A stretch of 31,718 bases of DNA, taken from assembly GCF_938039245.1 (NCBI RefSeq), contig NZ_CALHVN010000028.1, positions 1 through 31,718 on the forward strand, in the 5' to 3' direction. This document shows positions 1 through 8,095 of this stretch, piece by piece; position 1 is the stretch's first letter, and each line of letters begins with the position of its first letter. The notes beneath the pieces are model-generated. The model had not been told where the DNA came from. It searched no databases and saw nothing but the letters and a program-made list of their open reading frames with translations. This DNA is from an uncultured Campylobacter sp. (GTDB taxonomy: Bacteria; Campylobacterota; Campylobacteria; Campylobacterales; Campylobacteraceae). The position numbers and the translations under genes are program-made.

Positions 1-55
1 TAAGGGTGCAGCTTCTAACCGGGGCTCGAGGGTTCAAATCCCTCTCTGTCCGCCA
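1..55 (+). tRNA. 3' part of a serine-type tRNA (probably tRNA-Ser)
   Basis: The T arm is perfect (stem 28-32/40-44, loop TTCAAAT), followed by a 7-nt acceptor strand, discriminator G at 52 and encoded CCA at 53-55. A hairpin at 10-15/21-26 with loop TAACC, one base before the T stem, fits the long variable arm of a class II tRNA; G73 favours Ser over Leu. The window would start at the third anticodon base, and 'TAA' at 1-3 is compatible with a GCU anticodon. The 5' half lies outside, so the isotype is inferred. The 3' end is the island insertion target. Confidence 0.8.
39..55 (+). repeat. attL core, 17-bp direct repeat
   Basis: TCCCTCTCTGTCCGCCA covers the distal T stem, acceptor strand and CCA of the tRNA. 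It is repeated exactly at 30905-30921; the flanking bases differ on both sides (A versus G before, G versus C after), so the identity is exactly 17 bp. Confidence 0.92.
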
Positions 56-125
56 GAATATGGCGTTTTTAAATATAAGATCCCCTAAAATACGTTATTT
101 TTTTAAGGTATTGCATTTTAAAAAT

Positions 126-183
126 TGTCTGAAATTTAGGACAATTTTGAGTTGTTACATAGATTTGGTAGTCTTGTTACATA
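126..183 (+). promoter_or_regulatory. Left-arm recombination sites: near-palindrome plus two decamers
   Basis: TGTCTGAAATTTAGGACA at 126-143 is a near-palindrome. It is followed by TTGTTACATA at 152-161 and again at 174-183, 22 bp start to start. The same architecture, with TTGTTGCATA at 22-bp spacing, occurs at 30693-30792 inside the right end. By analogy with lambda-type elements these are probable integrase arm-type or excisionase sites. They also lie directly upstream of the first integrase, so they could autoregulate it. Confidence 0.6.
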
Positions 184-210
184 CAGCCTTTGCTTCAAAA
201 GGATCTATGT

Positions 211-1503
211 ATGAGCTCTAAGCTAATAACTAAACTCAAAAATAGACCAAATTTTTACTACTACGACATAGCTTTAAAAGACCAAAAACGACTAACTGTA
301 AAATATTGCTTATTTACAAATGATGAGTATCAAGCAATGATAATTGCCAATAAAATAAAATATGAAGCTGATAGAGCAGCTCTTAAAAAGCTAAACAGTA
401 GGACAGTTAACTCAAAGCTTTCGACAAACTTTAAATCTCTTATAAAAAATAGATTAGCTGATAGTGTGAACAAAAAAATTACCATACAAGAAAACAAAGC
501 ATATCTAAGTACCGCTGAGTATAAAGGCATATTTCAAAGAGTGGTGGGTGAGTTTTATGGTGTATATAATACGAAAATATGTTGCACAGAAAAAGAAAAT
601 ATAAAACAACCAAAAATAGAATTATCATTTAGTCAAATAGCTAATCAGTATGTTAAAACAGAATGCGAAAAGTCAAAATCAAGTAATAAAACCAAAGGTT
701 ACTATATAAAAACAGGTAAAATGTTAGATGAATTTTTTAAAAATTTAGAGTCAGATAAAATCACATATCAAGAGTGTGAAAAATTTCAACTTCATTTGAT
801 AAATGATAAAAATTTAAATAAAAAAACTATAAATAACTACACATGTTACGCGACTAGATTGTTTGATTATGCTTTGAAAATTAAAATGGTGCAAGAAAAT
901 CCATTTAAACTTTTGACACCTTTTAAGATTTCACGAGAAGATAAATCGCCAAGAGATAACTTTACGCATGATGAGTTAAGGAAAATATTGAGTACTGATA
1001 AAAGTGAATTGAGAAACTATATGCTATTTGCCTTACATACTGGATTAAGGCTTAGCGAGATTTGGAGTTTGGATTCAGGCAATGTAAGCGAACAAGATGG
1101 AATCAAGTTTGTAAAAGTGCAGACTATGAAACAAAAATGTGGAGCAATCAAATATAGAGAACTGCCAATACATAAAAACATAGAACTTCTAGCCGATTTA
1201 AAATGGCTAGAAGATATCAAACAAGGTAGAAACAACTGCGATTATTTTAGTAAGAGGCTTAATAAGCATATACATAAAATTTTGCCAAACTCAAATGTAA
1301 ATTTTCATAGATTAAGAGCAAATTTCGCAAAGGCAGTCAAGGACTATGCTCTTGAAAATGGCTTTACTGATATAACATCGGTTCTGCTTGGACATGCAAC
1401 GGATTTAGCTACTGATGTTTATGCAAAAGGTATTTCGCTAAAGGCAAAAATGAAAGCATTGGGTGGACTTGATATTTTTGGTGAGCTATCAAATCCTAAA
1501 TAG
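211..1503 (+). CDS. Tyrosine recombinase / integrase 1
   Basis: A 430-aa site-specific recombinase, presumably catalysing integration at and excision from the tRNA 3' end. The catalytic set is complete: Arg280 in HTGLRLSEI, His366 and Arg369 in HRLR, His395 in LLGHAT and the nucleophile Tyr404 in DVYAKG. The N-terminal 140 residues are Lys-rich and probably bind arm sites; a SAM-like core-binding domain follows (about 145-235). The ATG at 211 is preferred over an in-frame TTG at 190 because AAAAGGA at 197-203 is correctly spaced. It lies 156 bp inside attL, the usual position for an island integrase. Codon use is very AT-rich compared with the cargo genes. Confidence 0.92.
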   Translation: MSSKLITKLKNRPNFYYYDIALKDQKRLTVKYCLFTNDEYQAMIIANKIKYEADRAALKKLNSRTVNSKLSTNFKSLIKNRLADSVNKKITIQENKAYLSTAEYKGIFQRVVGEFYGVYNTKICCTEKENIKQPKIELSFSQIANQYVKTECEKSKSSNKTKGYYIKTGKMLDEFFKNLESDKITYQECEKFQLHLINDKNLNKKTINNYTCYATRLFDYALKIKMVQENPFKLLTPFKISREDKSPRDNFTHDELRKILSTDKSELRNYMLFALHTGLRLSEIWSLDSGNVSEQDGIKFVKVQTMKQKCGAIKYRELPIHKNIELLADLKWLEDIKQGRNNCDYFSKRLNKHIHKILPNSNVNFHRLRANFAKAVKDYALENGFTDITSVLLGHATDLATDVYAKGISLKAKMKALGGLDIFGELSNPK

Positions 1504-1569
1504 CAATTTATCTTTATTTTAGAAAGCAGATATGTTAAAATATATCTAAAAATTTAAAAAGGATTATGA

Positions 1570-3078
1570 ATGGATGAATATATTCAAAATTTGCTTGATG
1601 TAAAAGAATATAAAGACCTCAATAGAGAGGTTATTAAGAGTTATAATAGACTTAACAATGCAAACATTGAGGAAGATTTAAAATATTGCTACAAACAAAT
1701 AGCTCGAACTACCAAAAAAAAGACGCAGCATCGATGGTTAAACATTGCAGGATCAATTATAAGTATTTATAGCGATGTGTTGCCAGATACATTAATTAAC
1801 AAAGCAATAGCAATGTACGCAAAAATAGAAGGTATTGAGCTTCGTAAAAATACAGGAGAACTAGATGATATTGAGCCAAAACATATGGAAAAGCTTATAG
1901 CTCAGTACGAAAAATTTGACAAGAGCATAAAGGAGATTGAAAAAGTAAAGGGCGGATACTTGGTGAATGGTTATTTTGTTCCAGATAAAGTATTTCAAAC
2001 AATAAAATCACATGTGTCAACTAATAAAAAATCGTCTGATTCCAATAGTCTAAATCTTAATGAATTGGTACTTGAGTACTTAAAACAAGAAGGTTCAAAG
2101 CTTAAATATTCTAAAAATACAATAGCAGAATATAAGTTAGCCGCAAAAAGACTGCAAGAGTTTTTGGATGATAAATGCGTGGATTTAACGTATATAGATT
2201 ATGATCTAGCAAGAGAATTCCAAGAAAAAATAAAAGAGGAAACAAGTGAGGATAGATCAAATAATATAATAGGTTTTTTGTCATTTTTCTTTCGATTCCT
2301 TGTAAATACTGAAGTTATAAAAACTAACTATTTCTCAAAAGAACGCTTGAGTAGGTATCCTGTGGACAAAAAGGGTAGAAAGATAAATTTCACAATAGAC
2401 CAGGTTAAAAAGATATTTTCAGGCGAATACAACATTGAACGTGAAATACTTGATTATTTTAGATTTAAGCTTCATACTGGAGTTAGAATGGAAGAATTTT
2501 ATAGACTCACAAAGCATAGTTTTGTGACAATAGATAATAAAATTTGTATAGTTGTAGATACAGCAAAAGGCAAAGGTGGCATAAGTACACAAAGAGTACT
2601 TGTTGCACACAGTAGTATACACGATCTTTGTGATTATAAGTGGATTGAAAAAATTCAAAAAAGATACCAAGATAAAAAATCTTTTGAAAGAAAAGTAAAT
2701 CGATCTATAGATAAAGTTGCTCCCGATAAAAGAGTTAGCGATCATCGTTTTAGGGGTCTTTATGCTTATATTCTTAACTCATACGATAAAGAAAAAGGTC
2801 TGAGCGCTAGTATACCAAATATAGGTGCTTATTTAGGACATGAAAACAATCGTAAAAAAATATTTAAAAAATCAGAAAATACGATACTAGTTGATAAAGT
2901 AATGGGCCATGTGCTCTTGCCTGAATTTGATATATATGCAAAAAATAGCGATTTAGATAGGCAAGAGGATGTCATAAGGGTATTTGATAATATATCGGAT
3001 ATATTTAAGTATAAAGATATAAAAAATTTACCGACTATAATGCATAAAAATTCAAAAATCAAGAAATCCGAAAAGTGA
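1570..3078 (+). CDS. Tyrosine recombinase / integrase 2
   Basis: A 502-aa second tyrosine recombinase, 66 bp after the first and in the same direction. Catalytic residues are visible: Arg306 in HTGVRMEEF, His392 and Arg395 in DHRFRG, His447 in VMGHVLLPEF and Tyr456 in FDIYAKN. The long N-terminal region (about 1-165) contains helical, Lys/Glu-rich sequence unlike integrase 1; a SAM-like domain spans about 165-260. The segment between the catalytic HRFR and GH motifs is longer than usual, with an extra LGHE at about 418-421. AAAAAGGA precedes the ATG. Whether both recombinases are needed or one belonged to an older insertion cannot be told here. Confidence 0.88.
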   Translation: MDEYIQNLLDVKEYKDLNREVIKSYNRLNNANIEEDLKYCYKQIARTTKKKTQHRWLNIAGSIISIYSDVLPDTLINKAIAMYAKIEGIELRKNTGELDDIEPKHMEKLIAQYEKFDKSIKEIEKVKGGYLVNGYFVPDKVFQTIKSHVSTNKKSSDSNSLNLNELVLEYLKQEGSKLKYSKNTIAEYKLAAKRLQEFLDDKCVDLTYIDYDLAREFQEKIKEETSEDRSNNIIGFLSFFFRFLVNTEVIKTNYFSKERLSRYPVDKKGRKINFTIDQVKKIFSGEYNIEREILDYFRFKLHTGVRMEEFYRLTKHSFVTIDNKICIVVDTAKGKGGISTQRVLVAHSSIHDLCDYKWIEKIQKRYQDKKSFERKVNRSIDKVAPDKRVSDHRFRGLYAYILNSYDKEKGLSASIPNIGAYLGHENNRKKIFKKSENTILVDKVMGHVLLPEFDIYAKNSDLDRQEDVIRVFDNISDIFKYKDIKNLPTIMHKNSKIKKSEK

Positions 3079-3122
3079 TTAGTATAATTATTAAGAGTAG
3101 CATGAGTACTCAAATTTAATAA
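3055..3122 (+). repeat. Promoter/hairpin module, copy 1
   Basis: A 38-bp segment (3055-3092) covering the last codons of integrase 2 and a following GTATAATTATT is repeated at 3359-3396 with three mismatches. In both copies a hairpin of the form GAGNA...TNCTC and then CAAATTTAAT follow. Here the hairpin is GAGTA/TACTC at about 3095-3109. Confidence 0.75.
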
Positions 3123-3212
3123 ATGACCATACTGTCAAAGGTTGGCATCTTGCTCGCCTTAAAAAATTTAATAAATATGCTTTTTACTGTGTTTATAGGC
3201 TCTCATTTGTGA
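3123..3212 (+). CDS. Possible small hydrophobic peptide
   Basis: A 29-codon frame starting MTILSKVGILLAL and ending in TGA follows promoter/hairpin module copy 1, in the place where the 63-aa gene follows copy 2. It is hydrophobic and could span a membrane. No convincing ribosome-binding site is seen and no family is recognised, so it may be a chance frame. It is listed because the upstream regulatory module is duplicated. Confidence 0.2.
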   Translation: MTILSKVGILLALKNLINMLFTVFIGSHL

Positions 3213-3358
3213 AATTTTCGTTTACGTGAAGGATTTTCATTGGAAACCCTTGATTTTTATTGAAATTTTAGTATGAGCCATATAAAAATATCATTACGCA
3301 AAGCCCTATTTTACGTGCTTATATCCAAATATAAAATAAAAATTTAGCATTTTTGCAC

Positions 3359-3432
3359 AAAATCGAGAAATCCGAAAAGCAATTAGTATAATTATTTGTA
3401 AGAGCAATAAAAAATTGCTCAAATTTAATTAA
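3359..3432 (+). promoter_or_regulatory. Promoter/hairpin module, copy 2, upstream of the mob genes
   Basis: Second copy of the 38-bp repeat (3359-3396), ending in GTATAATTATT with a likely -10 box TATAAT. It is followed by the hairpin GAGCAA/TTGCTC and CAAATTTAAT, then AAGGAGG and the 63-aa gene at 3449. The hairpin lies in the probable 5' leader, so it may affect leader stability or translation. The rest of 3123-3358 shows no confident gene. Confidence 0.55.
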
Positions 3433-3448
3433 AATAAGGAGGTCAAAA

Positions 3449-3640
3449 ATGACTACATTCCAAGAAAGCAATGCTAGGGCAAAGCTAATTTGGCGCCTTA
3501 CAAAGGCCTATGCAGACTATCATAGATACGTGTTGAAAGCAAAACAGCTCGGTATAGACGATAGCCTCGTAAAACGCATACAGGCAGAAGTTACTGAGGA
3601 ATTAAACCCGGCCAAACCAAAGCCAAGCAAGGTTAATTAA
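3449..3640 (+). CDS. Small helical protein upstream of the relaxase
   Basis: A 63-aa basic, helix-rich protein with a strong AAGGAGG ribosome site. It has no recognised domain; the body is amphipathic helix with a Lys/Pro-rich tail (NPAKPKPSKVN). It lies 40 bp before the relaxase start and is separated from it only by a hairpin. Small helical proteins next to relaxases often act as relaxosome accessory or regulatory proteins; that role is inferred from position only. Confidence 0.7.
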   Translation: MTTFQESNARAKLIWRLTKAYADYHRYVLKAKQLGIDDSLVKRIQAEVTEELNPAKPKPSKVN

Positions 3641-3641
3641 T

Positions 3642-3667
3642 GTGAGCGCCGTATGGCGCCACTTTTT
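3642..3667 (+). terminator. Hairpin with T-tract between the small gene and the relaxase
   Basis: GCGCC at 3646-3650 pairs with GGCGC at 3655-3659 around a GTAT loop; GTG/CAC extends the stem past a single-A bulge. TTTTT follows at 3663-3667 and then the relaxase ribosome site AAGGAG. It has the form of an intrinsic terminator or attenuator and would reduce relaxase expression relative to the upstream small gene. Confidence 0.6.
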
Positions 3668-3680
3668 AAGGAGAAAAATA

Positions 3681-4739
3681 ATGAGAACATTTAGCGCAAA
3701 CATGCAAAAAGTCACCTTGGCGGCGTTTTATCATGATATTAGGGATGGCGACATGATTCCTGTTTATGTGGACAAAAACTATACCAAAAATAACGAACTA
3801 AGCATTTCGAGTTCCGATCAGGCCATAGAAATTTTTCAAAATGAGATAAAGCAAATACAAGACGCTTATGTGTTACGATATGGAAAAGCTCCTAAAAAAT
3901 TTCAAGCTAAACAATCTTTGCTTCAAGAACTTGTTTTAAGTATCGATAAAAACGTGACGATGGATCAGATAAAAAAGTGCGGCAAGTGGTTAAAGAAAAG
4001 CTACGGCTTTAAAATTTTGCTTCTTGCTATACATAAAGACGAGGGTGAAGACGTTGAAAACGGCAAAATAAACTATCATGCTCATATAATTTTGCTAAAT
4101 TTAGATGAAAACTGCAAAAGCATTAGACGGAAGCTAAAAATTCGCGATATGAAAGCCATGCAAACAAAGATGGCTCAAATTTGCAATATGCCGCGTGGAA
4201 AGGACTACGCAAAAGATCTTGGAGGACCCGCAAAAAAGTATACCACTCATTTACCCGGCAGACATTTTGCAACCATTACAAATTCTATAAAAAATACTCA
4301 GCCCGGTAGCGCGCTAGAAGATATTGTCATGCGCTCTCAAATTTATCAAAATTTAGCAAAAGATTATACTAATTTGATCGATGTTTTTATGACCGTTAAA
4401 GAAATAGCTGAAGAAAATCAAATACTTTTGCAGGAAAAATTTGAAAGAAATCCTACCTTGCTTGAAGATGAGCTTGAGTTTCAAGAGTGCTCTTTATCTA
4501 CCGATATAAAAGATATCGTGCTGTTCCTGAAGCAAGATCTACAGGAGTTAAAGCAAATTTGTAGAAGCAAAAATAGTCAGATCGCAGACTTAAACCAAGA
4601 AGTTAAAATAAAATCTAAACAAATAGACGATTTACAAAAACTACTGACAGGAAACCAAATAGACGAAAATAAAACTTTGGATGTAGAGCCTAGCGGCAAA
4701 TTTTTAAAAGGAGAAACTCAAATTTCTATACAGCCGTAA
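3681..4739 (+). CDS. MobV/Pre-like relaxase (mobilization protein)
   Basis: A 352-aa protein with a relaxase-like signature: His118-Lys-Asp-Glu121 (HKDEG) followed by His133-Ala-His135 in NYHAHI. This is the arrangement of the HxDE...PHxH motif of Pre/MobV enzymes, which nick plasmid or element DNA at oriT. The region between the motifs is longer than in typical MobV proteins and the Pro before the histidines is Tyr. The C-terminal third (about 235-330) is predicted coiled coil. ATG 3681 with AAGGAG at 3668 is preferred over an in-frame GTG at 3642, which lies in the hairpin. With a coupling-protein-like ATPase elsewhere in the island, it suggests mobilization in trans. Confidence 0.6.
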   Translation: MRTFSANMQKVTLAAFYHDIRDGDMIPVYVDKNYTKNNELSISSSDQAIEIFQNEIKQIQDAYVLRYGKAPKKFQAKQSLLQELVLSIDKNVTMDQIKKCGKWLKKSYGFKILLLAIHKDEGEDVENGKINYHAHIILLNLDENCKSIRRKLKIRDMKAMQTKMAQICNMPRGKDYAKDLGGPAKKYTTHLPGRHFATITNSIKNTQPGSALEDIVMRSQIYQNLAKDYTNLIDVFMTVKEIAEENQILLQEKFERNPTLLEDELEFQECSLSTDIKDIVLFLKQDLQELKQICRSKNSQIADLNQEVKIKSKQIDDLQKLLTGNQIDENKTLDVEPSGKFLKGETQISIQP

Positions 4740-4788
4740 TGAGACCATATTTTTAAAGTCTTTATTATGCTATATGAATAAATAAATG

Positions 4789-4802
4789 GTATAATTATTC
4801 AA
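4789..4802 (+). promoter_or_regulatory. Promoter -10 region upstream of the lipoprotein gene
   Basis: GGTATAATTATTC contains a TATAAT -10 box about 30 bp before the ATG at 4826. The upstream sequence is T- and A-rich, as in Campylobacter sigma-70 promoters that lack a clear -35 box. Confidence 0.5.
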
Positions 4803-4825
4803 ATTAAATCAGAAAGGCTTCAAAA

Positions 4826-5638
4826 ATGAAAATTTTACATTTTTTGGTTATCGCTTCGGCTATTTTCTTTGCAGGATGCGCTGCTTCTAGTAGCGGTAGC
4901 ACGATAAGAGATATAGGTCAAAACAAACTGATATTTCCGGAAATTCCAGAAAATATAAAGAAAAACTACTATAAAGTTAAAGAAATTAGATGTCAAACCG
5001 AAGGTGTTATCAAGGCTAGCTCTTACGATGATCAACAATACACTTTTAAAGGGAACGAGACTCCATACTGCTTAGCAGAGCTAAAAGAGGAGGCAATGAT
5101 AGTCGATGTGGCATTCACGCTAAAAATTAACGCTATATCCGACGCCGCTCTTAAAGTAGGAGAACTAATAACCGCTCCATTGACTATACTAAGAAAAATG
5201 ACCGATAAAGACCAAAGGGATCCATCCAGACCGCACGTTAGAGTGATAGGTTTTTACGGTAAAGGTAGCAATGATACAGAATTTATAGGCAAGGAGTACT
5301 CTTTTGCGCCCGGATATGAAACGGTAGGGTTTACAGAACCATTTGCCGATAAAATGGTTCATAGCGTACTATCTAAGCTTACTAGCGTATGGAGGCCTAA
5401 AAGCGATAGGGGCAGTGCGAAAAATATAAATTGGTCTCCAGATGAACTAAAAGTTACATATATCCCAAGAAGTAATTTTGCAAAAATGAGTATAGATTTT
5501 ATGACTAAAAACAATGATGCTGAATCTAATGAGAAATTTTTACGAATGATGTTAAAAGCCGACCCTTCAATGCTTGATAAGATTAAACAAGCTCAAAACG
5601 TCAAGCTGCCGGCCGATAGCATAATATATTCAGAGTAG
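4826..5638 (+). CDS. Predicted lipoprotein, unknown function
   Basis: A 270-aa protein with a classical lipoprotein signal: positive start, hydrophobic stretch and lipobox FAGC with Cys18 as the lipidated residue. The mature part mixes beta-rich sequence with no recognised family, and contains two Cys (near 55 and 82) that could form a disulfide. It begins an exported-protein gene group and is followed after 29 bp by an Lcl-domain protein gene, with which it may be cotranscribed. No catalytic motif is visible. Confidence 0.8.
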   Translation: MKILHFLVIASAIFFAGCAASSSGSTIRDIGQNKLIFPEIPENIKKNYYKVKEIRCQTEGVIKASSYDDQQYTFKGNETPYCLAELKEEAMIVDVAFTLKINAISDAALKVGELITAPLTILRKMTDKDQRDPSRPHVRVIGFYGKGSNDTEFIGKEYSFAPGYETVGFTEPFADKMVHSVLSKLTSVWRPKSDRGSAKNINWSPDELKVTYIPRSNFAKMSIDFMTKNNDAESNEKFLRMMLKADPSMLDKIKQAQNVKLPADSIIYSE

Positions 5639-5667
5639 CGTGAATTAAATTTTCAAAGGAATATAGT

Positions 5668-6732
5668 ATGAGGAAATTTATTATTTTGGCCGTTTGCGTT
5701 ATTGCCCCTTGTTTTTTACATGCTAAATCGCAAATTTCCATAACGGCAAGGACGTATTTGGATCCAAAAATAGCATTTGACGAAGATGCTCTTAAAAAAA
5801 CTATGGGAGTAGATCTTAGCATGGCCGTACTTAATAACTTAGGTAGCTTATTGTTTGGAGTCCCCGACAATACGCAAAGTATTACCGCTGCCGCCTTGAC
5901 TATGGTGCCGAAAAAGGGAGGGATCATATTTGTGGACGGCAATCCGAAGGCTAGTACGTCAAGAAGCGATTCTCACGTCATAGTTTCCGCAGGTGCTCAC
6001 AACATTAGAGTTTGCTACCCATATGACGACAACGGATACTACGAGGTTTGCGGAGAGGAGGATGTATATGTCGGGCATGATGCGTCTGCTAGCGTAATAG
6101 TCGATGCGAATAAGCTGTACATTACCAAAAAAGGGCAAAAAGCCAAAGAAGAAGCCGAGGCTAGGGAGGCAGAGGCGAGAAGACAAAGAGAAATAAGGGC
6201 AGCCGAAGAAAGAAGATTAGAGGAGATTAGACGAGCCGAGGTTCAAAGGCTTGAAGAATTAAGAATCGCCGAAGAAAAAAGGCAAAGAGAGCTTTGGGAG
6301 GCTAAAACAAAACGAGAGGGCGTAAATCAGGCTTTTGAATCTTATCAAGACGAATTTATAAGAGACAATAACTTGGGCGTAGTCGTAGATCCGCAAGCTA
6401 ATCTCATGTGGCAAGATAGCGAAGCGACTGTAGCGCCTACTGCCTGGGGGAATGCTAAAAAATATTGCGATGACTTACAGCACGGCGGATTTTCGGATTG
6501 GAGGTTGCCTAGCATATCCGAGCTATCAAATATAATAGACGACGACAAATTTAATCCGGCCCTAAATAACGCGTTTAGATATTTTAGTAAAAATAATACT
6601 TGGTATTGGTCGGCTACGATGAATTCAAAAAATTCGTCCAGCGCTTGGTACGTAAATTTCCAAGACGGCGGAACGTATTGGGGCGATATGACGTCCGAAA
6701 ATTCCGTGCGATGCGTAAGAAATATCAAATAG
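5668..6732 (+). CDS. Exported coiled-coil protein with C-terminal Lcl (DUF1566) domain
   Basis: A 354-aa protein with four parts. These are a signal peptide (about 1-20), a beta-rich N-terminal domain (21-150), an Arg/Glu/Ala-rich coiled coil (about 155-217) and a C-terminal Lcl_C/DUF1566 domain (about 235-351). Lcl hallmarks are LMWQD, YCDDL, GFSDWRLPS, ELSNIID, YWSAT and the terminal VRCVR. Lcl domains have a C-type-lectin-like fold and are found in exported surface or periplasmic proteins; ligand binding is the usual inference. The coiled coil suggests a stalk or oligomer. It is the most elaborate of nine Lcl proteins in the island. Confidence 0.88.
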   Translation: MRKFIILAVCVIAPCFLHAKSQISITARTYLDPKIAFDEDALKKTMGVDLSMAVLNNLGSLLFGVPDNTQSITAAALTMVPKKGGIIFVDGNPKASTSRSDSHVIVSAGAHNIRVCYPYDDNGYYEVCGEEDVYVGHDASASVIVDANKLYITKKGQKAKEEAEAREAEARRQREIRAAEERRLEEIRRAEVQRLEELRIAEEKRQRELWEAKTKREGVNQAFESYQDEFIRDNNLGVVVDPQANLMWQDSEATVAPTAWGNAKKYCDDLQHGGFSDWRLPSISELSNIIDDDKFNPALNNAFRYFSKNNTWYWSATMNSKNSSSAWYVNFQDGGTYWGDMTSENSVRCVRNIK

Positions 6733-6745
6733 CGGGAGAATTAGG

Positions 6746-7258
6746 ATGAAAAGAAAATTATTTTTAGCTTGCCTGACGGCTATGTTTTTTATCGGCGGTT
6801 GCGCTCAAAATAGCGCCGTTAAAAAACAAGCGCATTTGCAAGATACGAGCACATCAAAAAGCAAACATAAAAATTGCGGCAGAGACGATTCAACCGATAT
6901 CGTAACGTGCAAAAAAGATATACTGGGCGTTTTAATGTGGCAAGATACGCCAAATACGCCTTTGATAGGCTGGCAACAAGCCAAAGACTACTGCAGAAAT
7001 TTAAATCTTGCGGGATTTACCGACTGGAAGCTCCCAGCCAGAACGGAGCTAATGAGTATAATCGACTACGACGATAAAAACCGCGCATTAAACGGAGCAT
7101 TTAAAAATTTCGATGCAAAAAATAGTAAATATTGGTCGGCGACCGTTAGGGCGGATAGTTTTTCGGTAGCGTGGAGCGTCTTGTTTGATAACGGCAACGC
7201 GCACTGGGATAAAGTCTCGAAAAATAATACCGTTCGTTGCGTAAGAGCGGCGAATTAG
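6746..7258 (+). CDS. Lcl-domain (DUF1566) lipoprotein
   Basis: A 170-aa predicted lipoprotein (lipobox IGGC, Cys19) with a single Lcl/DUF1566 domain at about 50-168. Family hallmarks are LMWQD, YCRNLNLAGFTDWKLPA, ELMSIIDYDD, YWSAT and VRCVR near the end. A further Cys pair lies before LMWQD (CGRDD...VTCKKD), as in most paralogs here. It starts 13 bp after the preceding Lcl gene and is probably in the same operon. It is presumably anchored to a membrane, displaying the lectin-like domain; the ligand is unknown. Confidence 0.87.
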   Translation: MKRKLFLACLTAMFFIGGCAQNSAVKKQAHLQDTSTSKSKHKNCGRDDSTDIVTCKKDILGVLMWQDTPNTPLIGWQQAKDYCRNLNLAGFTDWKLPARTELMSIIDYDDKNRALNGAFKNFDAKNSKYWSATVRADSFSVAWSVLFDNGNAHWDKVSKNNTVRCVRAAN

Positions 7259-7290
7259 GGTTTACAAATCTATTTTATTAAGGAGAATTT

Positions 7291-7704
7291 ATGAAAAAGT
7301 TGTTTTTAGTTTTTGTTTTTCTGGCAGGAGTACTGTCTGCGAAAGATGTGCCGCTACGCGTTAAATTTCAAACTTCCGATAAATATCCAAGCATAGAGAT
7401 AACATCGCTATATGACGGTATAATTACGATAGACCATGCAAAAATAGTAGCCAATAAGGGAAGATGCAAGCCTATGGATACGTCAAAATTTCTCATGGAC
7501 GTATTCAGTACTCTTGGTCCGGTACAAAACAAATACGGCATTGTCGTCGGTCCAAATAAGAAAATAGCTTCTCCAAGCGATAGTCCTGACACAAGCATAT
7601 CGAAACTGGATTATGGAGAGAGCGCGAAGGTAACTTTTTCTAATTGCGATCAAATTTTGGAAGTAAAAATTCCAACCAACGTCGGAACTTTTACTTTTAA
7701 ATAA
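7291..7704 (+). CDS. Predicted periplasmic protein, unknown function
   Basis: A 137-aa protein with a Sec signal peptide (about 1-17, cleavage after LSA). The mature part is beta-rich with two Cys that could form a disulfide (GRCKPMD and SNCDQ). No domain is recognised. AAGGAG precedes the ATG. It is the last gene of the 4826-7704 rightward group and ends at a strong hairpin shared with the convergent gene. Confidence 0.75.
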   Translation: MKKLFLVFVFLAGVLSAKDVPLRVKFQTSDKYPSIEITSLYDGIITIDHAKIVANKGRCKPMDTSKFLMDVFSTLGPVQNKYGIVVGPNKKIASPSDSPDTSISKLDYGESAKVTFSNCDQILEVKIPTNVGTFTFK

Positions 7705-7714
7705 AATCTTAAAA

Positions 7715-7746
7715 TTTACGATCGGACTATCAAATCCGGTCGTAAA
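7715..7746. terminator. Bidirectional terminator hairpin
   Basis: TTTACGATCGGA at 7715-7726 pairs with TCCGGTCGTAAA at 7735-7746 (12 bp with one G-T pair) around an 8-nt loop. It lies between the stop codons of convergent genes at 7704 and 7751 and is preceded by A-rich sequence, so it can serve both strands. Confidence 0.65.
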
Positions 7747-7750
7747 CCTC

Positions 7751-8095
7751 TTATGAAAATAAGCCTCTTGCCCCTGCATATAATAACAACAACGCACAAA
7801 CCACAAGCGCCATTGCGAAAAGAACCCTAAAATACCATTTGTAGAAGCTAACGAAATTTACGACGAAAAAGCCTATAGTGCAAGGTATCGTCATATCGAC
7901 CTCTTGAATTTTCGTAAAATCCGTCATTAATAAGCTAAACAACGCAAGAGAAGCTACTATGAAACCTTTATGTATCTTCCCGAATTCCGCAAAATTAGAA
8001 CTAAATAGAATATATGCGTGAAGATACGCGCCGACTATAAACGTTCCCGTTAAGTATCCTAGCGACAACTCAAAATAGTTTTTTGGTGATAGCAT
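7751..8095 (-). CDS. Small multi-spanning membrane protein
   Basis: A 114-aa protein with three or four hydrophobic segments (about 10-33, 44-57, 68-84, 90-108). No family is recognised. Its start overlaps the 3' end of the upstream zinc-finger gene by 26 bp in another frame, so the two are probably translationally coupled. It could be a partner of that protein in the membrane; nothing in the sequence indicates a substrate. Confidence 0.65.
   Translation of the reverse strand: MLSPKNYFELSLGYLTGTFIVGAYLHAYILFSSNFAEFGKIHKGFIVASLALFSLLMTDFTKIQEVDMTIPCTIGFFVVNFVSFYKWYFRVLFAMALVVCALLLLYAGARGLFS

Noticed and set aside
12..18. CTTCTAA as anticodon loop of a tRNA-Arg(UCU)
   Set aside because: The spacing to the T arm fits a class I tRNA, but the flanking anticodon stem has only three of five pairs; the class II variable-arm reading pairs better.
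6..221. A 71-codon plus-strand frame across the tRNA end and attL
   Set aside because: It overlaps the tRNA and arm-site repeats, has no ribosome site and no coding character.
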